Positions 1 to 8,054 of a stretch of 64,000 nt of DNA are shown here, one piece after another. Each line of letters starts with the position of its first letter. The stretch's first letter is position 1. Origin of the DNA: JBBRVW01 sp038246545 (GTDB lineage Bacteria > Actinomycetota > Actinomycetes > JACCUZ01). Where the stretch lies: the NCBI GenBank assembly GCA_038246545.1, contig JBBRVW010000006.1, positions 1 to 64,000 on the forward strand. Reading direction: 5' to 3'. The translations under genes and the position numbers were made by a program. The notes beneath the pieces are model-generated. The model did not search any database and was not told the DNA's origin. It was given only the letters and a program-made list of their open reading frames with translations.

Positions 1-739
1 CGCGGTGCACCGCGGCAGCCGGGATCCGCGCGTGGTGGATGCGGTCGCGGTCATACGCCGGCAGGTCGAGGGCCATGGCCGCGACGGTCGTGACCGAGCC
101 GGCCAGACCGACGAGCGTGCGCGTGTCGCCCAGCGGCACCGCCTCGCCGGCGAGGCGGACCGCCGCCTCGACGTCGGCCCGGGCGGCCGCGATCTGACCG
201 GCGGTCGGCGGATCGTCGTGCAGGTGCCGCTCGGTCATCCGCACGCAGCCGACGTCGACCGAGCGGGCCGCGACCGGGGCCGCGCCCGGTCTGCCGAGGA
301 CCAGCTCGGTGGAGCCGCCGCCGATGTCGGTCACGAGGAACGGCTCGGCCAGTGCGGAGCCGGCTAGCTCGCGAGTGGCACCGGTGAACGAGAGGGTGGC
401 CTCGTCGTCGCCGGTCACCACCTCCGGCTCGACACCGAAGCGCTCGCGCACACCGGCGACGAACTCGTCGCGGTTCTCCACGTCGCGCGACGCCGACGTC
501 GCGACGAAGCGGACCACCTCGGCCCCGGTCTCGCGCACAACCGCCGCATAGTCGTCGCACGCCGCGAAGGTGCGCGCCAACGCCGCCGGCGCGAGCCGGC
601 GGGTGCGGTCGACGCCCTCGCCCAGCCGGACGATAGTCATCCGGCGGGCGACCTCGGTGAGGGTCGCCGCGTCGGCATCCAGGTCGGCGACGAGCAGCCG
701 GATCGAGTTGGTGCCGCAGTCGACGGCCGCGACCCTCAC
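1..739 (-). CDS. ppx: Exopolyphosphatase / guanosine pentaphosphatase, Ppx-GppA family (3' end outside the window)
   Basis: Partial gene entering from the left edge; its N-terminal ~245 residues are visible. It begins V-R-V-A-A-V-D-C-G-T-N-S-I-R-L-L-V-A-D, the phosphate-1 loop of the ASKHA fold, and a second nucleotide loop, D-I-G-G-G-S-T-E-L-V, follows around residue 140. Family members hydrolyse inorganic polyphosphate or pppGpp in the cytosol and so tune the stringent response. The GTG start (737-739) overlaps the TGA of the upstream DUF501 gene, indicating translational coupling. It ends the eno-ftsB-DUF501-ppx string, the same order as Rv1023-Rv1026. Family assignment is secure; which substrate is preferred cannot be told from sequence. 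Confidence 0.93.
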   Translation of the reverse strand, partial: MRVAAVDCGTNSIRLLVADLDADAATLTEVARRMTIVRLGEGVDRTRRLAPAALARTFAACDDYAAVVRETGAEVVRFVATSASRDVENRDEFVAGVRERFGVEPEVVTGDDEATLSFTGATRELAGSALAEPFLVTDIGGGSTELVLGRPGAAPVAARSVDVGCVRMTERHLHDDPPTAGQIAAARADVEAAVRLAGEAVPLGDTRTLVGLAGSVTTVAAMALDLPAYDRDRIHHARIPAAAVHR

Positions 740-1272
740 TCCGCGTCACCCACAACATCGTCGCCGACCGCGACGCACGGGCCGGAGCCCCACCACGCGG
801 GGAGCGCCGCAAGTGCCTCGTCGCCGAGCGGGTTCGCACCCGGCCCCTCGGCGAGCGACTGGGCGACGAGCACGTGCAGGCACTTCACCCGGTCGGGCAT
901 TCCGCCCGCTGAGACACCGGCGATCTCGGGCACCTGCTCCAGCGCGCCACGGCTCTCGAGGTAGCGCTCGTGCGCCGCGCGGTAGCCCGCGCGCAGCTGG
1001 TCGTCCTCGGCGAGCCGGTCGGTCATCGTGCGCATGGTGCCGCCGGCCTCGAGCGTGCCCACGGCACCGGCGGCGCGGGGGCAGGTGAGGTACCAGAACG
1101 TGGGGAAGGGCGTCCCGTCCGGCAGTCGAGGCGCGGTCTCGACGACATCCGGGTGACCGCACGGGCAGCGGTGCGCCACCCGGAGCACACCACGCACGTC
1201 GCGACCGAGCTGGGCCGCCATCGCTGCGAGGTCGCGCGGGGTCGGCCGGTCGTCGCCGGCGGCGGCAGTCAC
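736..1272 (-). CDS. DUF501 family protein
   Basis: About 178 residues. The middle carries a Cys/His cluster (AHRCPCGHPDVVET) followed by RLPDGTPFPTFWYLTCP, the hallmark stretch of DUF501 proteins, and a C-terminal MPDRVKCLHVLVAQSLA helix. The first Cys-rich part could bind a metal. No function is established for the family; it is retained between ftsB and ppx across actinobacteria. The GTG start at 1272 is chosen because it overlaps the ftsB stop (GTGA) and leaves no upstream extension of unconserved sequence; an ATG 54 bp further upstream would lie inside ftsB. Likely cotranscribed with eno, ftsB and ppx. Confidence 0.87.
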   Translation of the reverse strand: MTAAAGDDRPTPRDLAAMAAQLGRDVRGVLRVAHRCPCGHPDVVETAPRLPDGTPFPTFWYLTCPRAAGAVGTLEAGGTMRTMTDRLAEDDQLRAGYRAAHERYLESRGALEQVPEIAGVSAGGMPDRVKCLHVLVAQSLAEGPGANPLGDEALAALPAWWGSGPCVAVGDDVVGDAE

Positions 1273-1685
1273 TGCGTACCGGAGCGTCCGGCCACCTCGA
1301 CGCTGTGCCACAGATCGGTGAACCACGGCGTGCGATGCACCTCGGAGGGGGCGGCCTCGACCACGCCGTCGGACGCCGGGGCGTCGTCGGACTCGATCAC
1401 GACATACGACGTCTCGCCGGGCATCACGTAGTGCAGCCGCTCGCGGGCCTGCGCCTGCACGTACGCCTCACTACCCCACCGCTCGTGCTGCCGCTGCAGC
1501 TCGGCCACCCGCTCCTCCTGGGCGGAGACGCTCGCGCGGTAGTCGGTGATGTCACCGCGCTGCGAGAGGTACTCACGCAGCGGGTACGCCAGCGAGATCG
1601 CTAGCAGGCAGACCACCAGGGCGAGCATCGCCGCCCGCCCTGTGAGGTTGGTCCGCCGCGGCTCGCGGTCGTCGCCGGTCGTCAC
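1269..1685 (-). CDS. ftsB: Septum formation initiator FtsB/DivIC family protein
   Basis: 138 residues with the FtsB/DivIC plan: short basic cytoplasmic head (1-18), one membrane helix (about 19-38, AMLALVVCLLAISLAYPL), then a short extracytoplasmic coiled coil (about 45-75, with RVAELQRQHERW) and a conserved QARERLHYVMPGET motif. It would act in the divisome at midcell with FtsQ/FtsL. The tail after residue 105 is acidic and poorly conserved. It starts 3 bp after the eno stop, so the two are one transcription unit, and its stop overlaps the DUF501 start. Single-helix coiled-coil proteins are short on landmarks, but motif and position after eno make the call firm. Confidence 0.9.
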   Translation of the reverse strand: MTTGDDREPRRTNLTGRAAMLALVVCLLAISLAYPLREYLSQRGDITDYRASVSAQEERVAELQRQHERWGSEAYVQAQARERLHYVMPGETSYVVIESDDAPASDGVVEAAPSEVHRTPWFTDLWHSVEVAGRSGTQ

Positions 1686-1688
1686 GAA

Positions 1689-2966
1689 TCAGGCCCGGTG
1701 CCTCGGGAACGCGCCGGCACCCGCGTAGCGGGCGGCGTCGTCGAGCTCCTCCTCGATGCGGAGCAGCTGGTTGTACTTGGCCACCCGCTCGGAGCGCGCC
1801 GGCGCGCCGGTCTTGATCTGACCGCAGTCGGTGGCGACCGCGAGGTCGGCGATCGTGGTGTCCTCGGTCTCGCCGGATCGGTGGCTCATCATGCAGCGGT
1901 AGCCGGCGCGGTGCGCCATGCTCACGGCGTCGAGCGTCTCCGTGAGCGTGCCGATCTGGTTGACCTTGACCAGCAGGGCGTTGGCCGTGGCCTCGCGGAT
2001 GCCGCGCTCGAGGCGGTCGGGGTTGGTGACGAACAGGTCGTCGCCGACGATCTGGACCTTGTCCCCGAGCTGGTCGGTGAGCGACTTCCAGCCGGCCCAG
2101 TCCTCCTCGCTCATCGGGTCCTCGATCGACACGAGCGGGTACGCCGCCACCAGCTCGGCGTAGTAGGCGGCCATCTCGTCGGCCGACTTCTTGGCGCCCT
2201 CGAAGGCGTAGGTGCCGTCGGTGTGGAACTCGGTCGCCGCGACGTCGAGCGCGAGCGCGATGTCGGTGCCGAGCGAGAACCCGGCCTTCTCGACCGCGAC
2301 GGCGATGAGGTCGAGCGCGTCACGGTTGCTCGGGAGGTCGGGGGCGAAGCCGCCCTCGTCGCCGAGGCCGGTCGCGAGGCCCTTCTCCTTGAGCACCGAC
2401 TTGAGCGTGTGGTAGACCTCCGCGCCCCACTGGAGCGCCTCCTTGAAGGTGGCCGCGCCGATCGGCGCCACCATGAACTCCTGGACGTCGACGCCGGTGT
2501 CGGCGTGCGCGCCGCCGTTGAGGATGTTCATCATCGGCACCGGCAGCAGGTGCGCGTTGGGCCCACCGACGTAGCGGAACAGGGGCAGCTCGGCCGACTC
2601 GGCGGCCGCGCGAGCGACCGCGAGCGAGACGCCGAGCAGCGCGTTGGCGCCGAGGCGGGACTTGGTGGGGGTGCCGTCGAGGTCGAGCAGCGTCTGGTCG
2701 ACGAGGCGCTGCTCGCTGGCCTCCAGCCCGACCAGCGCCGGGCCGATCTCGTCGAGCACGCCGATCACGGCCTTCTCGACGCCCCTGCCGGCGTAGCGCT
2801 TGCCGCCGTCACGCAGCTCGTGGGCCTCGAACTGGCCGGTGCTCGCACCGCTGGGCACGGCCGCGCGGGCGATGGTGCCGTCGTCGAGGGCGACCTCCAC
2901 CTCGACGGTGGGGTTGCCGCGCGAGTCGAGGATCTCGCGCGCTCCGACGGCGTCGATGCTCGCCAC
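1689..2966 (-). CDS. eno: Enolase
   Basis: 425 residues, the normal length for bacterial enolase, which converts 2-phosphoglycerate to phosphoenolpyruvate in the cytosol with two Mg2+. Visible landmarks: the N-terminal RGNPTVEVEV motif, the catalytic-loop SGASTGQFEAHELRDG (about residues 39-54), the signature LLVKVNQIGTLTET around residue 335 containing the catalytic lysine, and SHRSGETEDTTIADLAVA. The GTG start (2964-2966) follows an AAGGAG ribosome site about 6 bp away. A 269-bp untranslated region with a hairpin separates it from the DUF885 gene, so it probably has its own promoter and leads the eno-ftsB-DUF501-ppx operon. Confidence 0.98.
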   Translation of the reverse strand: MASIDAVGAREILDSRGNPTVEVEVALDDGTIARAAVPSGASTGQFEAHELRDGGKRYAGRGVEKAVIGVLDEIGPALVGLEASEQRLVDQTLLDLDGTPTKSRLGANALLGVSLAVARAAAESAELPLFRYVGGPNAHLLPVPMMNILNGGAHADTGVDVQEFMVAPIGAATFKEALQWGAEVYHTLKSVLKEKGLATGLGDEGGFAPDLPSNRDALDLIAVAVEKAGFSLGTDIALALDVAATEFHTDGTYAFEGAKKSADEMAAYYAELVAAYPLVSIEDPMSEEDWAGWKSLTDQLGDKVQIVGDDLFVTNPDRLERGIREATANALLVKVNQIGTLTETLDAVSMAHRAGYRCMMSHRSGETEDTTIADLAVATDCGQIKTGAPARSERVAKYNQLLRIEEELDDAARYAGAGAFPRHRA

Positions 2967-3160
2967 GGGTGCTCCTTCGGGTGGGGCCGGGCTGGTCCTG
3001 GCAGGGTTCCGGCGGGGCCGGACCGCCTCAGGCTACCGGCGGCCCCTGCCGCGCCGCCCGTCCCACGCCCGGGTTCGGCGACGAGTGGGCGTCGGTCGGG
3101 GCGGGCGGGCGGTGTGGCGCCGCCCGCGGCATGCGCACCTCCGACCGTGCTCGTTGTCGA

Positions 3161-3213
3161 CGGAGTGGCCCCGCCACGAGCGTGGACTCCGGCTGTCTAG
3201 CGGGGCCACTTCG
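3161..3213 (-). terminator. Stem-loop between the DUF885 gene and eno
   Basis: Perfect 11-bp inverted repeat (3164-3174 with 3200-3210), extended to about 14 bp by one G-T pair and two more pairs, enclosing a 25-base loop that itself contains a small 5-bp hairpin. It lies just downstream of the DUF885 stop on the same strand and upstream of eno. There is no T-run, as is usual for actinobacterial terminators. A role in the eno leader cannot be excluded. The rest of 2967-3235 shows no gene. Confidence 0.5.
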
Positions 3214-3235
3214 CTCGGGTGTGGTGAGCGTGCCC

Positions 3236-4891
3236 TCAGAGGCCGAGCAGGGTGCGCAGGTGCCGCGGTGACGGCGAGCCGTGCGCGAGGATCGCGTCGT
3301 GCCGCTCGCGCACCGACGCCTTGGGCCGCGCTGCGGCGAGGTCGCGGGCGAGGTCGGCGACCTCCACGTAGCCGACGTAGTACGTCGAGAGCTGCGCGCT
3401 CGACAGCAGGGCGCGCCGCCACTTGCCGGCAGCCTCGCCCTCCTCCTGGTGGCCGCGCTGCATCATCAGCCGCATCGCCTCGTCCTCGGTCATGCCGTGC
3501 GCGTGCACGCGGGCGTCGAGGATGGCGTTGATCGTCATCCGCAGCTGCATCTTGAGCTGCTGCATCCGCAGCGCGTCGTTCAGCCCCTTGTCGGCGCGGT
3601 AGCCGGCGTCGACCATCACCTCCTCGGCGTAGACCGCCCAGCCCTCGACGAAAGAGCCGCTCCAGAGAGCCTTGCGGACCGGTACCGGGGCGTCGTACCG
3701 CGCGCTGTGCGCCAGCTGCAGCACGTGACCCGGCATCGCCTCGTGCACGGTGAGGTTCTGCAGCATGTGCGCGTTGTACTCGCGGAAGAACGACGCCACC
3801 CGGTCGGCCGACCAGTCGGCCGGGGTCGGCGAGACCGCGAAGTAGGTCGGCAGCGACGAGGTCTCCAGCGGGCCGGGCGGGTCGCAGTAGGCGACGGCGA
3901 CGCCGCGGTGGATCTCCGGCATGACGATGATCTCGACCGGGTCGTCGTGGACGGTCACGAGGTCCTGCGCGCGGACGAACTCGGTGGTCTCGGCCAGCGC
4001 GTCGACGCAGCGGCCGACGATGGTGTGGTCGTCTACGTGGCCGTCGGAGGCGAGCCGGTCGAGGACGCGGCGGACCCGGCCGTCCGCTGCCCCGCCGTCG
4101 AGCCTGGCGGCGGTCTCCTCGATCTGCGACTCGATGCGTTCGAGGTCGTCCTCGGCCCGCGCCAGGACCGCGTCTGCGCCGGTGGCCGAGTCGAGAGCCA
4201 GCGCGAGCTTGCGGGTGAACAGGTCGGCGCCGAGGCGCGGGTCTCCGGCGGCGCCCGCCAGCTTCGACTGCAGCCAGGCCAGGTGGGTGTCCAGTGCCGC
4301 GACCGCAGCCTCCTGGGCCGGCTCGACCTCGCTCCTGAGGCCCGGCTCGGCACCGAGCGCGCGCTCGAGCTGGGTCGCGATCAAGGTGCGCGTGCCGGTG
4401 AACTGCCCGATCGCCGTCTCGACGTGCACCCGCGGCATCGCCCCGAGGTTCGCCCGCGCCTGCTCCAGCCGCGCCGGGACGGCCGTGAGCCGGCCGGCCA
4501 CCGACCGCAGCCGGTCCCCCAGCGGCGCGAAGTCGCGGGCCAGCAGGGTGTAGATCGCCGTGCCGGGGTTGGCGACCAGGGCGTCCCACTCGGTGTCGCG
4601 CAGCTCGGCCAGGCCGAGCCGGCGCGACTCCAGTGCGGTGCGCAGGGTCTCGACGTCGACCCGGTCCGCGCCGGCGAGAACCGTCCGGTCGATCGCGTCG
4701 AGGTCGGCCAGTCGACGGCCGGCCCAGGCGAGCTCCTCGGCGCCATGCTCCCGGCTCTGGTCCGCGAGCCGATCGTCGTAGCGGTGGTCGCCGAGAGCCG
4801 TCGCCCACTCCGGGTGCAGCTCCAGCAGCTCGTCGAGGACGGCCGAGGCGAGCCGGTGGACGTCGGGGGACGGTGCGGTCTGGTCGGTCAC
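3236..4891 (-). CDS. DUF885 family putative metallo-carboxypeptidase
   Basis: 551 residues, typical for DUF885 proteins. The family signature HEAMPGH sits near residue 385 (in TVHEAMPGHVLQLAHSA) and is a zinc-binding HExxH-like element; other conserved pieces are AYCDPPG, FFREYNAHMLQ and GSFVEGWAVYAEEVM. Family members resemble M32-type carboxypeptidases, but few have been assayed, so peptidase activity is inferred. No signal peptide is visible, hence probably cytoplasmic. GTG 4891 is preferred over GTG 4900 because an AGGG-type ribosome site lies about 10 bp upstream of it. It follows the large VWA-like gene by 37 bp in the same direction and may share its transcript. Confidence 0.85.
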   Translation of the reverse strand: MTDQTAPSPDVHRLASAVLDELLELHPEWATALGDHRYDDRLADQSREHGAEELAWAGRRLADLDAIDRTVLAGADRVDVETLRTALESRRLGLAELRDTEWDALVANPGTAIYTLLARDFAPLGDRLRSVAGRLTAVPARLEQARANLGAMPRVHVETAIGQFTGTRTLIATQLERALGAEPGLRSEVEPAQEAAVAALDTHLAWLQSKLAGAAGDPRLGADLFTRKLALALDSATGADAVLARAEDDLERIESQIEETAARLDGGAADGRVRRVLDRLASDGHVDDHTIVGRCVDALAETTEFVRAQDLVTVHDDPVEIIVMPEIHRGVAVAYCDPPGPLETSSLPTYFAVSPTPADWSADRVASFFREYNAHMLQNLTVHEAMPGHVLQLAHSARYDAPVPVRKALWSGSFVEGWAVYAEEVMVDAGYRADKGLNDALRMQQLKMQLRMTINAILDARVHAHGMTEDEAMRLMMQRGHQEEGEAAGKWRRALLSSAQLSTYYVGYVEVADLARDLAAARPKASVRERHDAILAHGSPSPRHLRTLLGL

Positions 4892-4928
4892 GGCGGGCAC
4901 CCTAACGCGAGCCCGCGCGGGGGAGCTG

Positions 4929-7900
4929 TCAGGCAGCCAGCACGAGAAGAGCCGCCGGGAGCAGGCACCCGAACAGCGGCACGAGGGCGACGACGACCAG
5001 CGGCTGGGGCCGCACCAGTCCGTCGCGCTGCCGGGCCGTGAGGTAGCGCACGAACGCGGCCGGGTCCATGCCCGCGTCGACGACCGAGCGGGTGGCGCCC
5101 GGCACCGCGAGGCCGGTGCGCTCCTCGAACACGTCCCACGCGCCGTCGGCCTCGCCCACACGCACCGCAGCGAGCAGCCGCTTGGCGTCGTCCGTCTGGG
5201 TGCGCTGCAGGGTCTCCGCGGCGACCATGCGACGCGCCGTCCGGCGTTGCAGGGCGTACGGCGGGGACGTGGCGAGCCACGCCCAGCGGACGCCGAGCAG
5301 GGTGAGCAGAGCGGCGACCGCCACGACGACCGCGCCGGTCGTTCCGAGCCCGGTCCAGCCGGCTGCCACTGTGCGCAGTGCGGCGGCCGCCGGGACCACC
5401 GCGAGGGCGACGACCCGGGCGAGCAGCACCAGCGGGCCGCGACGCCGGGCGGCGTCGGGCCACCGGGGCGCCTCGGACCGGTCGCTCCCGAACGAGACCT
5501 CGGACGCGCCGGACGCGGGCGACCGGGTCGCGGGCGGCTCCAGCGCCACGTCGTCGGGCAGCACCTCCCGCGCCTCGTCGGGCTGCACGTCGAGCCCGGC
5601 GGCGTCGTCCGCGAGGTCGTCGGCCGCGCGCAGGTCGACGACGTCGGCACGGCCCCCGTCCGCGGCGGCGCCGCCGTCCTCGGGAAGCGTGTCCTCGACC
5701 GGCACCGTGTCCTCGACCGGCACCGTGTCCTCGACCGGCACCGTGTCCTCGACCGGCACCGTGTCCTCGACCGGCACCGTGTCCTCGACCGGCACCATGT
5801 CCTCGACCGGCACCATGTCCTCGACCGGCACCGTGTCCTCGACCGGCACCGTGTCCTCGACCGGCACCGTGTCCTCGACCGGCACCGTGTCCTCGGCCGG
5901 AGCGACCGGTGTCGGCCCGTCGACCGGTCCGGGCCTACCGGCTCCCGCACCGCCCGCTCCCCCGGCGCGGTGACGCGGCCCCACCGGGACCACGACCCGG
6001 CGGGACGCGGTGCCGGTGACCGGCGCGACGAGCGACCGCGTGGAAGCCCGGAGGTCGAGGTTCGTCGGCGGCGTGTCCGCCGGAGCCGCAGACGGCTCGT
6101 TGCGCAGCCGGGCGACCGCCTGCAAGCGGGCTTCCTCGGCAGCCTCGGCGGCCTCGAGCGCGGTCAGCTCGCGATGCACCGCGGCGTCCTGGACGGCCTC
6201 CGCCTCCGCCGCCTGGGCCTCGGCCACCATCCGGCGGGCGACAGCGCCATCGGCGGCCCGGCGCTCGTCCGCGGCCTCGGCCGCGGCTGCCCGGGCCTGC
6301 TCCTCCGCGAGCCGGCGCTCCTCGGACGCCGCACCGACGGTGCGCAGCTCCTCCGCAGCCCGGGCCGCGGACTCGGCCGCGGCCCGCTCGGCGGCCTCGC
6401 GGTCGCGCTGCGCTTCGCCGGCGGCCACCCGCTCGCGCTCGGCCGGCGCCTCGGCCTCGTCGGCAAGCCGCTCGGCCTCCGCGCGCCGGGTCATCGCTTC
6501 CTGCGCCGCGAGCCGCTGGGCGGCGAGGGCGCGCTCGGCGTCGGCGAGCGCGGCCACGGCCACCGGGTCGGCGCCCGACGGGCCGGTCGCGGGCAGCGGC
6601 CGGAGCTGGTCGGGGTGCGCGGTGGCCTCGCGGGCAGCGCGCTCGGTGGCCGCTGCCTGCTCCGCCTGCAGGAGGCTGCGTTCGCGGCGCGCCGCCGAGC
6701 GGGCGAAGGCCGCGGCACGCTCGTCGGCCGCGCGACGGTGCTCCGCCGCCGCAGCGCGCACCAGCGTCTCGTCATGGGCCGCCAGCTCGGCGCGCTGCCG
6801 GGCGGACAGGCCGCCGCCGAGGGCGACCGACAGGTCGAGGCGTGCGTCGTCCCGGCGCCGGGCCGCCTCGGCGGGCGGCAGCCCGGCGCGGCGGGCGTCC
6901 CGCAGCTCGTGCACGGCTGCCCGGACGGCGCCACCGCGGGTCGACCGGACCGCCAGGACCGTCACGAGCGACAGCAGCCCGAGGAGGCCGACGAGGAAGG
7001 CCAGCGCGAGCGTCACGGCCCCGCTGGAGCCGTCGCCGGCCGACGTCGGCCGCTGCGTCGGCGCAGCGGCCGGCAGGTCGTTGCGGGTGGCCAGGGTGGT
7101 CGACACGACCGTGCCGCCGTGGGTCACCGACACCTGCACCGGGCTGGCGCCGGTGACCGCTGGCAGCAGCGCGAGCCGCCGGTCCTCGACCTGGGCAGCC
7201 AGGGCCTGAGCGGCGCCGGCAGCGGCGGCAGCCGGCACGGCACCCGGGCACTGCGCGCCGGCACCCGGCAGTGACGGCGCAGGCCCGAGGTCGACCACGT
7301 CCAGGGCCACCCCGCGGCGTACCAGCAGCTGCCGCGCCGCGGGCCACGAGGCGGCGCTGCCGTCGTCCGCGCTGCCGGAGACGACCACCAGCTGCTGCTG
7401 GCGACGTGGGTCAGTGGGCAGCAGTCGTACGCCGGCGAGGACCGCGTCGACCAGGGCGTGGGGACCGGCCGGCGTGAGGTCCGTGACCCCCGGCAGCGCG
7501 GCCCTCGGCCCGCGGGCCAGCTCGTGGACGACCGTCGGCGGGCCCCCGGTCGTGAGCACAGCCACGCTGGTCCCGGGCGAGAGCGCCCGGAGCAGCGCAC
7601 GTGCGGCCGCCCGGACGCGGTCGACCACCGGGGCCGCCGCGGCCGACGAGTCGAGGACGAGGACGAGGTCGGTCTCGGTGGACGGCACCGGCGCGACCGA
7701 GAGGACCGGGAGGTCGAGCCCGTCCTGTGCGAACGTGACCTCCCCGGCGCGCAGCCGCGCCCCGGTGAGCCCGGCCGGCAGGCTGAGCAGGACCTGCGTG
7801 CGCCCGCCGGTGGACGTCGCCGTCGCGGTGAGCTCGGAGCAGGACCGAGCGGCGGCCGGGACGGCCGCCAGGACGGGCAGCAGCACGGACGCCGTCAGGG

Positions 7901-7952
7901 CAGCGGGCAGCAGCGCGGCCAGCCGGCCGCGCCACGTCCAGGTGCCCGTCAT
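4929..7952 (-). CDS. Giant exported VWA-like / coiled-coil membrane protein, copy A
   Basis: 1007 residues. Layout: signal peptide (about 1-36, ending AAARSCSE); extracytoplasmic VWA-like domain (about 50-270) with a MIDAS-like D101-S-S-A-A; membrane helix near 315-338; a long Ala/Glu/Arg-rich coiled coil (about 345-640); a hydrophilic linker with twelve EDTVPV-type hexapeptides (about 684-755); an acidic stretch; two membrane helices (about 835-885); a small helical domain with DVFEERTGLAVPG; and a last hydrophobic helix (PLVVVALVPLFGCLLPAALLVL). No known function. It is paralogous to the next gene upstream (8055-10721), sharing RGVALDVxDxGxAPSLP and the C-terminal small domain. Exported VWA modules of this type also occur in Tad-type pilus proteins, but no T2SSF domain was recognised here. 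Confidence 0.75.
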   Translation of the reverse strand: MTGTWTWRGRLAALLPAALTASVLLPVLAAVPAAARSCSELTATATSTGGRTQVLLSLPAGLTGARLRAGEVTFAQDGLDLPVLSVAPVPSTETDLVLVLDSSAAAAPVVDRVRAAARALLRALSPGTSVAVLTTGGPPTVVHELARGPRAALPGVTDLTPAGPHALVDAVLAGVRLLPTDPRRQQQLVVVSGSADDGSAASWPAARQLLVRRGVALDVVDLGPAPSLPGAGAQCPGAVPAAAAAGAAQALAAQVEDRRLALLPAVTGASPVQVSVTHGGTVVSTTLATRNDLPAAAPTQRPTSAGDGSSGAVTLALAFLVGLLGLLSLVTVLAVRSTRGGAVRAAVHELRDARRAGLPPAEAARRRDDARLDLSVALGGGLSARQRAELAAHDETLVRAAAAEHRRAADERAAAFARSAARRERSLLQAEQAAATERAAREATAHPDQLRPLPATGPSGADPVAVAALADAERALAAQRLAAQEAMTRRAEAERLADEAEAPAERERVAAGEAQRDREAAERAAAESAARAAEELRTVGAASEERRLAEEQARAAAAEAADERRAADGAVARRMVAEAQAAEAEAVQDAAVHRELTALEAAEAAEEARLQAVARLRNEPSAAPADTPPTNLDLRASTRSLVAPVTGTASRRVVVPVGPRHRAGGAGGAGAGRPGPVDGPTPVAPAEDTVPVEDTVPVEDTVPVEDTVPVEDMVPVEDMVPVEDTVPVEDTVPVEDTVPVEDTVPVEDTVPVEDTLPEDGGAAADGGRADVVDLRAADDLADDAAGLDVQPDEAREVLPDDVALEPPATRSPASGASEVSFGSDRSEAPRWPDAARRRGPLVLLARVVALAVVPAAAALRTVAAGWTGLGTTGAVVVAVAALLTLLGVRWAWLATSPPYALQRRTARRMVAAETLQRTQTDDAKRLLAAVRVGEADGAWDVFEERTGLAVPGATRSVVDAGMDPAAFVRYLTARQRDGLVRPQPLVVVALVPLFGCLLPAALLVLAA
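5689..5901 (-). repeat. In-frame 18-bp tandem repeat array (EDTVPV hexapeptides)
   Basis: Eleven 18-bp units plus a partial twelfth, each reading GTGTCCTCGACCGGCACC on the plus strand. Two adjacent units (5797-5832) carry ATG instead of GTG, giving Met for Thr in the encoded hexapeptide; otherwise the units are identical, and only the last partial unit diverges (Ala for Val). The period is a multiple of three, so slippage changes protein length without breaking the frame. The array lies in the linker between coiled coil and C-terminal membrane helices of the VWA-like protein. Confidence 0.97.
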
Positions 7953-8054
7953 GCCGTGTCCCCCCAGCCGCTGTCGGGACCCAGGGTACGGCCGTTGACA
8001 TTCCTGCCGTCCGCACCTCGTGGGACATCGTCCGACCGGCCCGGAGCGGCTGGC

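Noticed and set aside
5689..5901. CRISPR-like array of short repeats
   Set aside because: Units are contiguous 18-mers without spacers, in frame within one gene; no cas genes nearby.
4929..7952. Type II/IV secretion TadB/TadC protein
   Set aside because: The exported VWA module is reminiscent, but no T2SSF domain or tad neighbours were recognised.
7964..8053. 9-bp inverted repeat spanning the gap between the two VWA-like genes
   Set aside because: Arms are about 70 bp apart; at this GC content such matches are expected by chance.
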